DNA of 64,000 nt from Cymbomonas tetramitiformis. Lineage: Eukaryota > Chlorophyta > Pyramimonadophyceae > Pyramimonadales > Pyramimonadaceae. The stretch spans positions 1-64,000 of the forward strand of contig LGRX02034331.1 in assembly GCA_001247695.2 (NCBI GenBank), in the 5' to 3' direction. This document shows positions 52,468 through 63,006 of this stretch, one piece after another. A model generated the notes under the pieces. The model ran no database searches, was not told where the DNA came from, and worked only from the letters and a program-made list of their open reading frames with translations. Every line of letters begins with the position of its first letter. Positions within the stretch are counted from its first letter, which is position 1. The translations under genes and the position numbers were made by a program.

Positions 52468-55400
52468 TGCTGGAATCTGTATAGGCAGCCCTGACGGGGA
52501 GTCCCGGTGCAGGCCCCTATGACAGACCCCTAGGACCAACACTGGACCGCTGACTGATCTATAGGTTCGTGCTGTGACACACGCTGTGTCACAGGTAGGC
52601 TAGTATCCGAGACCGTTGCGAGACCGTTCCGGGTATATCTAGCTTAGGGTTTATTATCTTATCAGAGTTTATCCACACAGTTCGGGACCCTCTGATATCT
52701 AGTGAACTAGGATATTCCGGTAGGTCGTGGCCCCATCCACGCTTTATTCCACTTGCTAGTTTGGCCATGATTGGCTAAACGGCCGCTCGGAGAGGTGGTG
52801 CGCGTTTGCGCGTTTGGGCATTAGTGGAGATTATGAGATGAGCGGCTTGCGGTGAGCGACTTTGGGCCGCAGCTATGGGGTGCCGGCTTGGATTGGGTTT
52901 CGTCGTCGCAATGTCCATTATCCACGGTTTTCTGCTCGCTCTGATCCTGCCTGCTACCGTATTTTGGGCTGGTGACCTATGGCACCTTTGACTTCGACGA
53001 CATCTTCCTTCGCCCCTCGCTAGCATGGCCCGACCGCTCTTTCCGTGTCTGTGACGTCACATTTTCTCCGCGACCCTACCCAAACGTGTTGCAGCGTACC
53101 GCCTCCCCTCAGGCATTTCTAGAGATGGGAGTACTCACGAGATCCAAGAAGTCCCTCACGAGGGACAGTGACATCGATGCCTCTTTGAGGTTGATCGACG
53201 GGGTGCGGAACACACCGACAGCGGCTACGCCTTTTGTTCCTACCCCCAACCCTGCATCAAACGTAGACGAGGACGTTGCCGTCAGGCGTTACCTGCAGGA
53301 GCAGTCCAAGCTCGTCGACGAGATCTACAAGGCGCGACTCCATCGGGCTTGGGCCAAGAGTATCCGTGAGGATATTCTTGGTGACAAGAAACATCATTTT
53401 CGCGGTACGGACGACGCTGGCCTTCTGTCCGACCTGGTGGTGCAGCTGCGTACGGAGTTTCAGTCGGCCGGACTGGAACTGTGTGCCTTTGACCTCGACG
53501 ACCCTCGGGCTCCAGTGGTCAACAAGGTGAATGGCCTCTTGTACGACGTTCTGGCTCTCGTGGTGGAGAAGCACAGCAACGCCTACGTCTGGCTCACTGG
53601 TACCGATTCTTCGACTGACCGAGATGGAAGGCGAGCCCTTGTCGACATCATCAAGGGTTGTGTTCCGGTGGCGCTACGAGAGTCGCAGCAGGAGGAGCAC
53701 GCCGCGTTGCGTTATCCCGCAGACGTTGACCCGCAGCCGATCTTGGCTAAGGAACAACGTTTGGTGCGGGATAACCGAGCTTCCGACTGGACGCCGACCG
53801 AGGCCACGAGGAAATTGAGCCTCTACACCCGACTCGACCCGACCTTCTACGCTGCGGTGAAGGTCCGCTATCCCATGACCGCTGACTTGGCTCATGTGTC
53901 ACTGGTTTCGCTCCGTTCCATGGTTGTGGAGATTTACCAGGCTTGGGCGCAGACGGGCGGGGGAAAGACGGCTTCGGGCGCGGACGGCATCTCCGCGCAC
54001 CTGTCTAGCAGCGAGTACGACGCGCTGCTGCAGAAGATCACGGAGCTGAAGGAGCTCGTGCAGCGGCAGCAAGGTGAGGCCGCTCCGGTTGTGCGGCAGC
54101 AACGGGAGCGGGTGCAGCAGCGGCAGCAGCAGCAGCGGGGGCAGCAGCCGCGTGGGTTCCGTGTGGGGACCCACAAAACCCCACCGGTGGGATTCGACCG
54201 CGACGATCAACGAGCAAAGCCGTTCTGCGGTAGATGCAAGAAGGCGGGAAAAGGTGAGGCGTATCACTTTTACCGCGACTGCCCGTTGGGCGGGCGCCAA
54301 CACCCGCCCACCTCTGCCGCGGCATTTTGCGTTCCCATCGACGAGGAGGACGCAGAGGGGGTGCACGCACTCGCCATGTGTGCGTTGTTCCAGCAGGCGG
54401 CGGATGACGGGGCGGAGTCCTTCGCGCGTGCGGCAGCCGCGTACGGGCCGCCCGCTGTGCTTTGTGCGGGAGCGGTCGGCGGCATCGACGTGTCCGCCTA
54501 CGGCTTCGCCGTGGAGCAGCAGCCGGCTTCCGAGGGGGATGACATTCTCCGCCGGCTTGACGATCTTGCCGCGGAGGTTCACTCCGCGGCCAACCCGCAG
54601 GTGCATTACACTCACGCGTCTTTCCCGCCTCCTGCCGGCAACGGGCAGGGGGCTTCGGCTCTGGTGTGCGTACCCGCCGCAGCGGTGGCCACACCGGAGG
54701 AGCAGGTTCCGGCAGGTGGTGCGGCGGCATCGGTATCCGCCGTGCCGGCCCCTGCTATGCCTGTCTCGCAGGGAGAAGATGTGAAGCCCGCGCGCCACTT
54801 CAATCGGCGCGGGTGACCACCACAGCGGACGCGGACGGTGAGTTCGCTGGGTTCGTTCAGACCGTGAACCACGCCGCCATCGGACCGGTTGATCTCACGG
54901 GTTACGACACGGACGATTACGAGGACCTCGCTGACGGCGGCTTCGTCGTGAAGCCGCGGGCTTCGGCCATCTCGGCAAATCACTCGTCGACGCCCGCGGC
55001 CCGAGCGCCTCACTCTGGTGGTGCTCTGGGAGATTGGCATGACGGTACTCCCCGCAGCCACGGCTGCGGAAAGCCTCCGTGGGGCTTCCCCGCCCACGCG
55101 GGCTTGTGGGGGATGCCCTTCCTTCTTTCCTTCGTTCTCTTGATCTCTGTCATGGGGGTAGGAGCTGCCACCTATACGGTGGCCAACGACATCGACCCTG
55201 TGCAGGTATCGGGTCGGGCTGCGCGGCAGCCTGTGCTGTGCAGGAGTGAGGAGTCACCGCTTGTCACGGTGCCATGTGCCATCCCGCCTCGTCTCCACCG
55301 GCGGGTACAGAGGCGGCAGGGCCTCTATATGGCTCCGGTGCCGTGGCATCCCGGGCCGCCGCCGCCTGGCATCTTATTTGAGGACGGTCCTCCGTTGTCG

Positions 55401-56228
55401 CCGGCATCGTCTTCGGATGACGAGGCGCCACCGTCGGGCAGTACTTGGCAGCACCCCGGTGCGGTGCAGCCTCCCGTGATCGACGAATCAACAACACCGA
55501 CTCCGTCAAATTCTCTGGCGAATGATTTCTCAGTGACCGACACCTTGCACTTTGGCAGCCCTGTGTTACTCCGCCGTGCTACTGCGGACTACTACAGTGC
55601 TCGTTGTGGTGGCGGTGCTCCTCTGGCCATTGACCCCGAGTAGTTATGTTTCTGGTTCTGGCAGTACACCACTTTCATGGTGGTGTGCTGAGATGTACTT
55701 TGACCTCAACACGGTCTTCAATCTGGTTTATGCTTTTGCTTTGACAACTTTGAACTCTTCAATCTGGCTTGCTGACACAGAGCTTTTCAGTAGTTTAGCA
55801 GGACTTGCATTGCCTGTATGTTTCTGCTCTTGTGCCGGCTAGAGGGTTTCAATTTGTGTATCAGAATTGCACAGTTGAATTAGCAGTTAGGTTTGTCACC
55901 CTAGCTCCTACCCTAACTTATCTTAACATTCTGACTCTCCTAGACAGTCACCACCCACAGTGCTGGGGTGGTGTGCTGGAATCTGTATAGGCAGCCCTGA
56001 CTGGGAGTCCCGGTGCAGGCCCCTATGACAGACCCCTAGGACCAACACTGGACCGCTGACTGATCTATAGGTTCGTGCTGTGACACACGCTGTGTCACAG
56101 GTAGGCTAGTATCCGAGACCGTTGCGAGACCGTTCCGGGTATATCTAGCTTAGGGTTTATTATCTTAAGAGAGTTTATCCACACAGTTCAGGACCCTCTG
56201 ATATCTAGTGAACTAGGAGATTCCGGTA
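52468..56228 (+). mobile_element. LTR element A2, gag-only, second copy of family A
   Basis: LTRs of 255 bp at 52,468-52,722 and 55,974-56,228 differ at five positions. Same design as A1: a primer-like GGTCGTGGCCCCATCCACGC after the 5' LTR, a Gag ORF, and GCTGGGGTGGTG before the 3' LTR. There is no simple 5-bp duplication. Instead a 66-bp segment of element B is repeated on both sides (52,394-52,459 and 56,229-56,294). An extra ATCTGTAA lies between the left copy and the LTR. Confidence 0.88.
52972..55643 (+). pseudogene. Gag-like protein of A2, broken by a 2-bp insertion
   Basis: Homologous to the A1 Gag from start (MGVLTRSKKSLTRDSDIDAS at 53,125) to end. The first frame (52,972-54,816) includes RAWAKSIREDILGDKKHHF, DGRRALVDIIKGCVP and the zinc-knuckle-like C419-X2-C-X9-H-X4-C (CGRCKKAGKGEAYHFYRDC). 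Near 54,790 A2 has an extra GC relative to A1, which shifts the frame and stops translation. The C-terminal part continues in the next frame to 55,643, with GFVQTVNHAA, GYDTDDYEDLADGG and a hydrophobic FLLSFVLLISVMGVGAA. Further upstream a hydrophobic segment with VFWAG also matches A1 but is cut off by a frame change near 52,970. Confidence 0.75.
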
Positions 56229-57280
56229 AGCGTGGTGGGCCCATAACATGTTGGAAACAGCACAGCAGCCACGGGGAGAACGCTCCCGGCGAGATAGAAC
56301 GAACTCAATAATTGATAACATACGGGAATAAATACTTTGACTGACACAAGCAGAGTCACCGAAGATGACATACCGGAAATGACACGTGACAGTACGAACA
56401 TGTCATAGTGCCAATTCCAGCAAGTGCAGCAGTCTGTTGACCAAAAGTGCTTGCTTGAGCCCAATGCTCCTCATATACTTCCAGTGCCCTCACGCATCTC
56501 ATGCGTTACCACCATCGGGTTGTGAACCCGAGAGCACTGGGTGAACTTCCCGCATCGGCTGGTCGAGATAGCCTTTGATGCTCGCATGTTGTTCAGTGCA
56601 TGCTAGAAGCGAAGACGCGTCTTATCAGGGTCCTTCGGTACTTCAAGAACTTGTCTTGCTTCGCCATCTCGATGCCATATACTTGGCCTCTCGATGACAG
56701 ATGTCACTCACCTTAGGTGGATGACAGCCGTTATGATTGTACATGTCATAGTCGACCGTACTGACAATACTCGACGATTGTACGTATGTCATTATGACAT
56801 ATGACATGACATGCCATGACATGACATGGTATGACATGTATGATATGCATGACATGTATGACATGTATGTCATCGATCATATCCCTGACAATTATTGAGC
56901 GGATGAAAACGGAAATTAAGAGGACAGTGGAGCCTCTCGCAAAATTGAATACGAAAATTGTTGAAGTTTAAGTGCCTGATTATGTTCCCTTCCTTGGCAC
57001 GCCGGAACTTTCACATTTGCATAGACCCTTCCACTCGCCAGTTATTGAGGCGAGTGGTAGCGACCAACTCGTTCATTTCACTAGGTTTTCGGACTCCGAT
57101 CTTTATTGTGACTTGAATTTTCACGACCTTACTCTTGAGGAATGGAATTTATTTTGGCAAGGTCAGTTTGATGGGATCGAAGTTGGCAGGCACGCCGGAA
57201 CATTTTGCTTCGACCCAGACGCACGAGACTTTGCGTTATTTATTCTTCACGAGTACATTAGATTCCTTGAATGGTATTAA

Positions 57281-58303
57281 GTGGCAGCAGTGTTTATTTC
57301 TCAACTACTTTGTTTATTTCAACAGTCCGATGCTTATTCGTTTGTGGCGTCTGGCGACGAGAAGGATTGGAGCAACTACATTTCTGTCTACACTCGTACA
57401 CCGGTATTGTGATTTTCTATTCGAAGATTTCGACGTACACTTTGCTTTTATTTCAGACAACTTTAAAACACCGCAGCTTGTATATTTGGTCCTGGAGTGG
57501 CATCGCGACACACAGTAGCAGTTTATTATATCTCGCTCTTGGATTGTGAGTTACAGCAGTACAAGTATTTCCGAAAATTGTTCTCATTCAAACCGGCAGT
57601 ACAACCAGTAATTTGAAGTTGTCTTGCAAATATCTTTCTTTGTACCTAGCCAACCAATTGATTAACACTTAAAAGGCGATGTGGGGAATACAATATGAAT
57701 ATCAGCTATTGTACATATAGTTACGTTTCCATCGGCACATTGTGGATGCATTAGGCACCTCGGTGAGGCGTATATGGTATCCCCATTAAGTATACGCATA
57801 TGCGAAACTATTTCTTTAACAAAAATGTCATCAAACACTCAAATATCACCGGCGTTGTCCAAACCGAAAAGAAGGAATTTGCTCTGCTCCACTGCAAACG
57901 CCTCGTCCATGACGTGTGTAACCTGCGACGTTGCGCATAGCATGGATCGATTTTAAACCCCGGGGACGCATCCACAAGTAGGTATGCCGCCCATCTCTTA
58001 CATACTTCAAGATGGGCGTAAATGGACGAGTAACGCGAAAGTCGTTGTGCCCCTTTTAGCGAGCTCTATCCACAAGCCTGCGAATATCAACTATACAGTA
58101 TGAAAGATCGCCTTTCGTTAAGTGTTAAGCTAGTGCTTTAGAAGCTAGCTACCTAGCACGTCCTTTGTCTTGTGAGATGTATCATTTTACCCTAGCACTA
58201 TACATTTTGTTCCCGTGACTTTTGTCCTAACTAGCAAAATAACATTGTATTTAGCTAGTCAGGGTGGTGAGCAGTCACTGTGTTCACCTCGACCGAGGTG
58301 GTG
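57281..58303. other. 3' part of element D, no intact gene
   Basis: AT-rich with short frames only. It ends in a purine-rich tract and the 3' LTR. A short frame near 57,830-57,956 (CVTCDVAH) might be a knuckle remnant, but this is weak. Confidence 0.45.
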
Positions 58304-58505
58304 TGCTGGAATTGGCACGGTGACTGTCATATCGTCATCGTGTCATTCCGATCATCGATCTCGGTGAACCACAGAGTCGACTGCCTCACCGGGTATATCA
58401 TTATTCTATTATGATATACATGAGCTTTTTGCCTTTCCACTGACTGCTGCCGAGAGCCTGTCTCGGCGTTCACAAATATGTCGGTCTGACATATCCGACA
58501 CTTCC

Positions 58506-58646
58506 TCCCCTCCCCCCCTCTTTTTGGTCCTCCCCTCCACCGTCCACCCCAAAACCGCTCCCTCCACCCCCGCCTTCCCGACTCGCCACCACCATCCCCC
58601 TCCGCCTCGCTCATGCCCCTTTTTCCATCACCGAGATGCGCCTCGC
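58506..58646. other. Pyrimidine-rich spacer between elements D and C
   Basis: About 140 bp of C/T-rich sequence (TCCCCTCCCCCCCTC and similar). It holds the target duplications of D on its left edge and of C just beyond its right edge, so both elements landed in the same short tract. Confidence 0.6.
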
Positions 58647-59150
58647 TCCACTCACGGGAAGGCGATTTCCCCCCCACTGTATGGGGGCCTGCTTCTCCCT
58701 GTTTCACCCCTCGCCGTGTGTGTGACGTGTGACACCCAGTTAGCCGTGACACCGATCCGTGACCTGCCAGTTAGCCTGCTAGCTAGACTAACTTATTCAG
58801 TTTATGTTATCACCGTTCCGAGCACCCGGCCCTGCGTGTTTTCTGTGCTTTACTGCTAATATATTTACCCGTTACAAATATATTACCAGATCATTCTTTC
58901 TATAAGGTTATCGGTCCCGTACCGCGCTAGTGGTGCTCACAACATTTTGCTCGCTTCGGCCTCATCAGCGATTCTACATCCGTTCTTACCGTTCTAATCC
59001 GTCAGCGGTTTAAAGACATCTCCGTTACCGTCTTTACCCGTTCGAGTACTCCGCCTACCGTTTGTGATTGGTGGTTTACTTTTCCATTCGAATCCGTTCT
59101 TATCCGTTACCATTTCCGTCGAAATTCTGGCATCTTATTTCGTTCCAAGT

Positions 59151-59711
59151 ATGTCTCAAAACCGTCAAAATACCCTTGCAGAGGCTCTGCGGTCTGCAAG
59201 GCGGACTGGCGCCGCATCCCCGCAGTCCTCACCGTCATCACAAGCCAATTCACCTGGCACATCGCGTCCAAGGAGGATCATCACCACCGCCTCCTTGCGT
59301 TCGCGGCCATCGTCATTACGGCCATCGCCGACTGCCTCCATGTTCTTCAACGACCCGTCAGTACTTTCCTCCACTCCGGTGGAGGAGGGGAGGGAAAATG
59401 AGTACCTGGAGCAACTATCGTACGCCTTCACCTATTCCACCGACGTCATCACCATTTTGCGCACTGGAGGGTTCAACCCTAAACGTGGTTTCACGCTCGA
59501 CAACGAGACTGCCGACACCGATTTTACTGCCCTCCTCTCCGCGCTCCGTCACGTTCTCTTCCCCGTCTCCTTCACGGATTTCTCCAAGATCCTCGACCTC
59601 GAGCACGATTATGACTTCTACCACGTCGTCTTGAACGAGATCGTGTTCACCGTCTTACCAGTTGTTCTACGTGGTACTGCCTTGGCCTTGTACACCGAAT
59701 GCCTATTCTAA
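59151..59711 (+). pseudogene. Gag of element C, N-terminal part
   Basis: Begins MSQNRQNTLAEALRSARRTG, has a Ser/Arg-rich linker, then a helical part (EYLEQLSYAFTYSTDVITIL and LEHDYDFYHVVLNEIVFTVL). Coding sense ends at 59,699 where the 664-bp TIR element enters. The last four codons before the stop come from that insertion. The start is the first Met after the leader and aligns in position with the downstream start of the A-family Gag. Confidence 0.7.
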
Positions 59712-60363
59712 AAATATTACGGTGGGTATACCCACCGTAACGCCAAACTTTGCAAGCTCGTACCGACCGCACAAGTAGGTTGCGGGGGTTAAACATATGA
59801 ATTTTCTGTGACCCAAGAGGTTGATTAAAGGACGGAAAACTTAATTTACACGACTCCGATAAGTTTTGGGCACATTACACAACCTTGAAGTTGGGGAAAT
59901 AACGGTGGGTAGAAAACTTCGCTTACGGTGGGTATACCCATTCAACTCTATTTGCAGACTTCTGCAGCTTGGTATAACATCAATATACTTTTTTTTCGAT
60001 ATGTACTTTGATTTTGGTATATAACCGACGTACTTTTTGGTACAATATGTGCTGCCACCTCGCAGACCTCCGACACTTGCACATTCAAAATCAGGTACTA
60101 TGCACACCAAATATACTATATACACAGTGCATTCCGATGATATTAGGGTTTGGGTATTTGGGTTCGTTTGGCCCGTTATCAAGTCATTTCTGGCGCATGT
60201 GGAGGCTCCATAGAGATTCACGGGAGTGTCTAGAACAAGTTGGTCCCTGGTGACATGCCGTGATTCGCAGCCAATCATCGGCAATTATTGATACCCTTCG
60301 GGTGGGTATACCCACCGTAAGCACCTCTTACGGTGGGTATACCCACCCTTCGTAGAATAGGCA
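59700..60363. mobile_element. 664-bp TIR element with GGTGGGTATACCCACC palindromes
   Basis: The ends are TGCCTATTCTA and its inverse, with a 4-bp target duplication CGAA at 59,696-59,699 and 60,364-60,367. Four copies of TACGGTGGGTATACCCACC or its core lie just inside both ends and in the middle (59,720, 59,925, 60,300, 60,331), each self-complementary. It has no coding capacity. The superfamily is not assigned. Confidence 0.8.
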
Positions 60364-61463
60364 CGAAGCAAAGACGTGAACACCCTGGGGATGGCCGCTA
60401 CATTCTTCAGCGTCCGAGGTACGAGGTGGAGGGAGTGCCGGACTCCGACACGGACCGTTTTTGGGTCAAAATGCGTTCCACCATCATCGACGAGAACAAC
60501 GACCCCGCCCCCCAACTTACCACTATCCGTGACTTGGGCGACAAGCACGCGCGCATCAACGTCGGGTACAGCGAGGAGAAGCGGGTGAAGGACCTCTACC
60601 ACATCCTCGCCACCTCCGCCAAGCACTCACCCTTCGTGACCCCGTTGTACGTCCCCATCATCCGTGAACTCCGTGGTGGTGCGCGGTTCTCTTTTTCCAC
60701 ATTGTGCCTACGTGTGCGCACGGTGTGGAGGGAGGAGCTGCCTTTCGCCACCCCCGCCGCTGACACCGTCCCCACCCCTCCCCCTGGTGGTGGTGGTGGT
60801 GACGGTGACTACCGTCCCAAGAAACCGTCATTCAACTCCGCCTCCGCCCATCGCGAGCCGACCCACTCCATCAAGCCCGTGGGTGAGTGGCGGCCCGAGC
60901 CGCCTGGTGCCCTAATCATGCGCTGGAAGGGTGTCGGGTATCCGTGCATTCTCTGCTTTCGGTTGTGGGGGCTCACCGACGCTCACCATGACACGAAGGG
61001 CATTTGCCCCTTCACGTGCAAAGAGGCCTACAACGCATCGCGTGTCCCCGACTCCGCTCTTCCAGCGGGCAATCGACCACTGCCGCGTGAGTTCGCTGCC
61101 GCCCTCGCCTCGTTCCAGGGGGCTGGTGGTGCCACCGCCCAGTCTGTGGTGCTCGCGGAGCAGCAGCCTGACCCGCCGCCGGATGCGGCGGTAATGACCT
61201 TCATGGCCCCCCCGGCCGACCCGCCTCCATCTCTCGATCACGCGCCCGCCGCGGACTCCGACGTGCACTCCGTGCCGGCCGAGGGTTCCGACACGGCAGG
61301 CATGCCGCAGCACTGTGGGAGTCTGGACTTCGCCTTCGACTCCGAGCCGATCACGATGCTGGGTTTTGCCGAAGGAGATGAAGATTGGCCGGCTTTCCGT
61401 GAGACCCCATGGGTTCCGCCGTTCGTCGGAAGCTCCAAGACCGATCAAAAGCACTTGCAATGA
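60364..61463 (+). pseudogene. Gag of element C, C-terminal part with zinc-knuckle-like motif
   Basis: Resumes after the insertion with RYEVEGVPDSDTDRFWVKMR, AKHSPFVTPLYVPIIREL and STLCLRVRTVWREE. A Gly run and a knuckle-like C-X2-C-X9-H-X6-C (CILCFRLWGL to KGICPFTC) follow, then an acidic end. The frame differs from the N-terminal part even if the insertion and one target copy are discounted, so there is at least one more indel. It ends at a TGA at 61,461-61,463. Confidence 0.7.
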
Positions 61464-61884
61464 ACCATGCAATCTAGCCTTAGCCAATTCACTTGCTGCA
61501 CAGTGCCCATGCTTGTTTACATCTAGTTGGGTCTCTGACTCCAGACATTAAGTGACATTGAGTTTAGGTTTTAGGGTTTGCTTGCTTCGGGATGTCCACT
61601 CACACCTTCGGGGTGAGGTGGTGTCACGGGGAAGCTGATTTCCCCCCCACTGTATGGGGGCCTGCTTCTCCCTGTTTCACCCCTCGCCGTGTGTGTGACG
61701 TGTGACACCCAGTTAGCCGTGACACCGATCCGTGACCTGCCAGTTAGCCTGCTAGCTAGACTAACTTATTCAGTTTTATGTTATCACCGTTCCGAGCACC
61801 CGGCCCGGCGTGTTTTCTGTGCTTTACTGCTAATATATTTACCCGTTACAAATATATTACCAGATCATTCTTTCTATAATCCAC

Positions 61885-63006
61885 CTCCACCTCCACTGCG
61901 GTTTCTCCGCCGGCACGGCCTTTTGTTAGCGCTCTGCGTAGTTTTGCCTTGCCGCGGTTTCCTAGGCTGATATGACCTAGACGATGCGCCCTTCGGGGTG
62001 CGCTATGAGGATGATTCCAATCCCTCTGTTCTTCAGCGGACTCGTGACTTGGTCATTATTCTCAGCGTAAATGTTATATTATTATTATTATTATTATTTC
62101 AAAAATACATCTCGTGATCTTCTAAAAGAGAGAGACAAAAGAGAATACAGATTTGAGATTTCAGATTAGAGATTTCATCAGATTTGAGATATGAAATTTG
62201 AGATTTGAGATTTGAGATTTGAGATTACATTTACCGCATTACTGAAGTGTGACACATGCAAGCTGAATAGTCATAGTGCAGTGTGTGTCACTGTGACACG
62301 GGGAAGCCGAGGGGTATCATCAATCATGGCATATCATATCATGGGTAGGCGTCACAGGGGTCGAGGTCGCGGTCTCACGGCGAGATCGCGGTCATGGATA
62401 ATTGGATATCACAAATTCACAATGCGATGGACATCGACGATCGCCGATCGGGCGGTCATGGTCATCTGACGACTCTCGACTGTGGACCGATCGCCCACCC
62501 GCCTGTTTCGACTTTGCACTTTCGAGTTTGATTTTTTGAAGTCGCATAGAAGTAGTCACAGTCGAGTGTCCCACTATCTTGTCATGTGTTGTCATGTCAT
62601 GTCAACTGTGACACACGCATGATACGAATTCGACTGATGCTCACGCTCGCGCTTCTTCGCTTGACGTTGAGTGTCAAAATGACACCACGCCTTCGGTTTG
62701 TTTTTACCTCAAAAAGCTGATGAAATCCCGCATTTTCGTGTAGCAGAGGCTTCCATTAAAAGGTAAGAACAGAAGTTCACTTGTCTTTCCCGTGATACCT
62801 TCTGAGCAGCCGATGATAGTTACTGAGTTCCATTTTCTAACCTCTACAACAGGCTTTCAGGTTCGATTCTTCATACGACAGACGCTGCACCTATGGAGTC
62901 AGCAGTAACTGAACAACTTTTTTGATGCAAGTTGTCGTTCACGATATACTGCAGATCACAATTGTTAGCTACAAAATATTTAGAACTCGCTTAACTGATA
63001 TACAAT
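61885..63006. other. Intergenic DNA before the J-domain gene
   Basis: Contains a TTA microsatellite (62,068-62,098), a GAGATTT/GATTTGA array (62,150-62,228) and ATCATGGCATATCATATCAT at 62,321. No gene is recognisable. The promoter of the following gene should lie here, but no motif is clear. Confidence 0.5.

Larger units (their letters stand above)
52184..56422 (-). mobile_element. Element B: 404-bp TRIM/SMART LTR element, interrupted by A2
   Basis: On the minus strand the 5' LTR (56,422-56,249) and 3' LTR (52,357-52,184) are both 174 bp, differ at four positions, start TGCTGGAATTGG and end TTTCCAACA. The 5-bp duplication AGTGC flanks the element (52,179-52,183 and 56,423-56,427). Between the LTRs there are only 56 bp (52,358-52,413). 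These hold a primer-binding site next to the 5' LTR and a purine-rich GATGAGGTGGTG next to the 3' LTR. There is no coding capacity, so it depends on other elements. Confidence 0.9.
49712..56890. mobile_element. Element E with ~0.5-kb inverted ends, containing B and A2
   Basis: The left end (TGTCAGGGATATGACCGATG, 49,712) and right end (its inverse, to 56,890) form inverted repeats of about 0.5 kb. The flanks carry the 5-bp duplication ATTAT (49,707-49,711 and 56,891-56,895). The left end is also repeated directly at 51,037, giving two ~1.05-kb direct copies (49,712-50,743 and 51,037-52,137). Without B and A2 the element is about 2.9 kb. No transposase was found. The subterminal regions are rich in TGACAT words. 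A TIR transposon or foldback type is more likely than an LTR element, because the outer copies are inverted. Confidence 0.65.
49173..57280 (+). pseudogene. Decayed ORF of element D, split by element E
   Basis: Left part (49,173-49,711) reads MAPCAKMTPHEYEKLCGSVE and a coil-like EKVEKLSVRQLRTLV. It then changes frame twice to reach CATEMSDSCTHTPYEYIISD and stops at the E insertion. The right part (56,891-57,280) resumes with ERMKTEIKRTVEPLAKLN, hits a TAA, and continues as VPFLGTPELSHLHRPF to EYIRFLEWY. I do not recognise the protein. Its position between LTRs and its size suggest a degenerate gag or accessory protein. Confidence 0.45.
48847..58500 (+). mobile_element. LTR element D, outer shell of a four-level nest
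   Basis: LTRs at 48,847-49,035 and 58,304-58,500 share TGCTGGAATTGGCACGGTGAC at the start, CACCGGGTATATCATTATTC in the middle and GACATATCCGACA at the end. They are flanked by the 5-bp duplication CTTCC (48,842-48,846 and 58,501-58,505). A purine-rich CGACCGAGGTGGTG precedes the 3' LTR. The interior (about 2.1 kb once E is removed) carries a decayed coding region and no recognisable pol domain. Confidence 0.85.
58652..61879 (+). mobile_element. LTR element C, gag-only, interrupted by a TIR element
   Basis: LTRs at 58,652-58,905 and 61,624-61,879 begin TCACGGG, contain ACTGTATGGGGGCCTGCTTC and end TTCTATAA. They are flanked by the 5-bp duplication TCCAC (58,647-58,651 and 61,880-61,884). After the 5' LTR comes GGTTATCGGTCCCGTACCGC, a diverged form of the half-iMet primer site. 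GGGTGAGGTGGTG precedes the 3' LTR. The LTR starts with TC, not the usual TG. The interior codes only for a Gag. Remnants of a relative lie in each 5.6-kb block. Confidence 0.88.
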
